Shown here: in pieces, positions 6,171 through 6,476 of the stretch | Layout: each line of letters opens with the position of its first letter | Numbering within the stretch: position 1 is the stretch's first letter | From: Lachnospiraceae bacterium | GTDB taxonomy: Bacteria; Bacillota_A; Clostridia; Lachnospirales; Lachnospiraceae | Assembly: GCA_017614185.1 (NCBI GenBank) | Contig: JAGACI010000267.1 | Coordinates: forward strand, 1 to 6,476 | Direction: 5' to 3' | Length of the DNA: 6,476 bases | Notes under the pieces: generated by a model | Databases searched by the model: none | Told to the model about the DNA's origin: nothing | What the model saw: the letters and a program-made list of their open reading frames with translations, nothing else | Made by a program: the position numbers and the translations under genes

Positions 6171-6476
6171 TAATTACCATCATGGGAATCTCAGGCAGGC
6201 ACTTATAGATGCCGGCATTAAGATAATAAACGAGAGTGGCGAATCAGGGCTTTCTCTTCGCAAGGTTGCATCATCATGTGAAGTTTCGCACGCTGCACCC
6301 TATGCACATTTTAAGGATAAGGATGAGCTTATTGAAGCCATGAAGGCAAGCGTTACAGAACAGTTTATGGAGAAACTGGCCAAAGCTGTAAACAATGCCC
6401 CTAATGCCGAGACAGCAATAATCGAGATGGGTAAGGCCTACGTTTCGTTTTTTATAAAGAACCCTGATTACTTTAA
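6163..6476 (+). CDS. TetR/AcrR-family transcriptional regulator, N-terminal part (cut by window end)
   Basis: The first 104 residues of a TetR-family repressor; no stop codon is reached before the window ends. The N-terminus YHHGNLRQALIDAG (5-18) followed by SLRKVASSCEVSHAAPYAHFKDKDEL (given in parts: SLRKVASSCE at 31-40, VSHAAPYAHF at 41-50, KDKDEL at 51-56) is the characteristic helix-turn-helix region, and the HHG plus AAPYxHF pattern is typical of the subgroup with a WHG-type C-terminal ligand domain. That domain would begin after about residue 70 and is only partly visible. The ATG overlaps the end of the hydrolase gene by 8 bases (ATGAGTGA), with AAGGAG at 6147-6152 and AGAGG at 6151-6155 as ribosome binding sites, so translation is likely coupled. 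A co-transcribed TetR protein and twin palindromes at the operon promoter together suggest autorepression relieved by a small ligand. The ligand is unknown. Confidence 0.92.
   Translation, partial: MSDNYHHGNLRQALIDAGIKIINESGESGLSLRKVASSCEVSHAAPYAHFKDKDELIEAMKASVTEQFMEKLAKAVNNAPNAETAIIEMGKAYVSFFIKNPDYF

Overview
The window reads as chromosomal DNA from a low-to-moderate GC, probably motile Firmicute, most likely a Lachnospiraceae member of the Butyrivibrio type. The basis is strong AGGAGG-like ribosome binding sites, classical stem plus T-tract terminators, frequent AAG, AGA, GGA and CTT codons, and the character of the proteins (a Gram-positive PutP, a lipoprotein with a lipobox, a Firmicute-style chemoreceptor). 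The genus is inference from sequence style, not from any search. All six recognisable genes lie on the + strand. I see no tRNA, rRNA, CRISPR array, insertion sequence or attachment site, and no gene-free stretch longer than about 180 bases.

Layout: (1) bases 1-288 are the 3' end of an RsgA-type ribosome-assembly GTPase, closed by a strong terminator. (2) 411-1940 is a complete sodium/proline symporter, putP, with its own likely promoter and terminator. (3) 2119-3188 is a two-gene unit of unknown function: a secreted lipoprotein followed 11 bases later by a small membrane protein. (4) 3287-4975 is a methyl-accepting chemotaxis protein with its own extended -10 promoter and a terminator. (5) 5023-6476 is a compact regulated unit: a membrane-anchored alpha/beta hydrolase overlapping by 8 bases a TetR-family repressor that runs off the window.

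The most notable structure is the control region of the last unit. A promoter with a perfect TTGACA, a perfect TATAAT and a TG extension is bracketed by two 19-bp pseudo-palindromes. They are inverted copies of each other and their centres are 32 bp apart (about three helical turns). One covers the -35 box and the other the transcription start. The simplest reading is that the TetR-family protein encoded downstream binds both sites and represses its own hydrolase-tetR operon until an unknown ligand releases it.

Apart from that unit the genes look like independent transcription units, with no clear shared pathway. PutP (proline uptake), the chemoreceptor (environmental sensing) and the hydrolase-TetR pair (possible small-molecule response) all face the cell surface, but a joint function is not shown by the sequence. 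I do not see clear evidence of a wholly new system. The best candidates for undescribed biology are the lipoprotein/membrane-protein pair and the twin-operator hydrolase operon.
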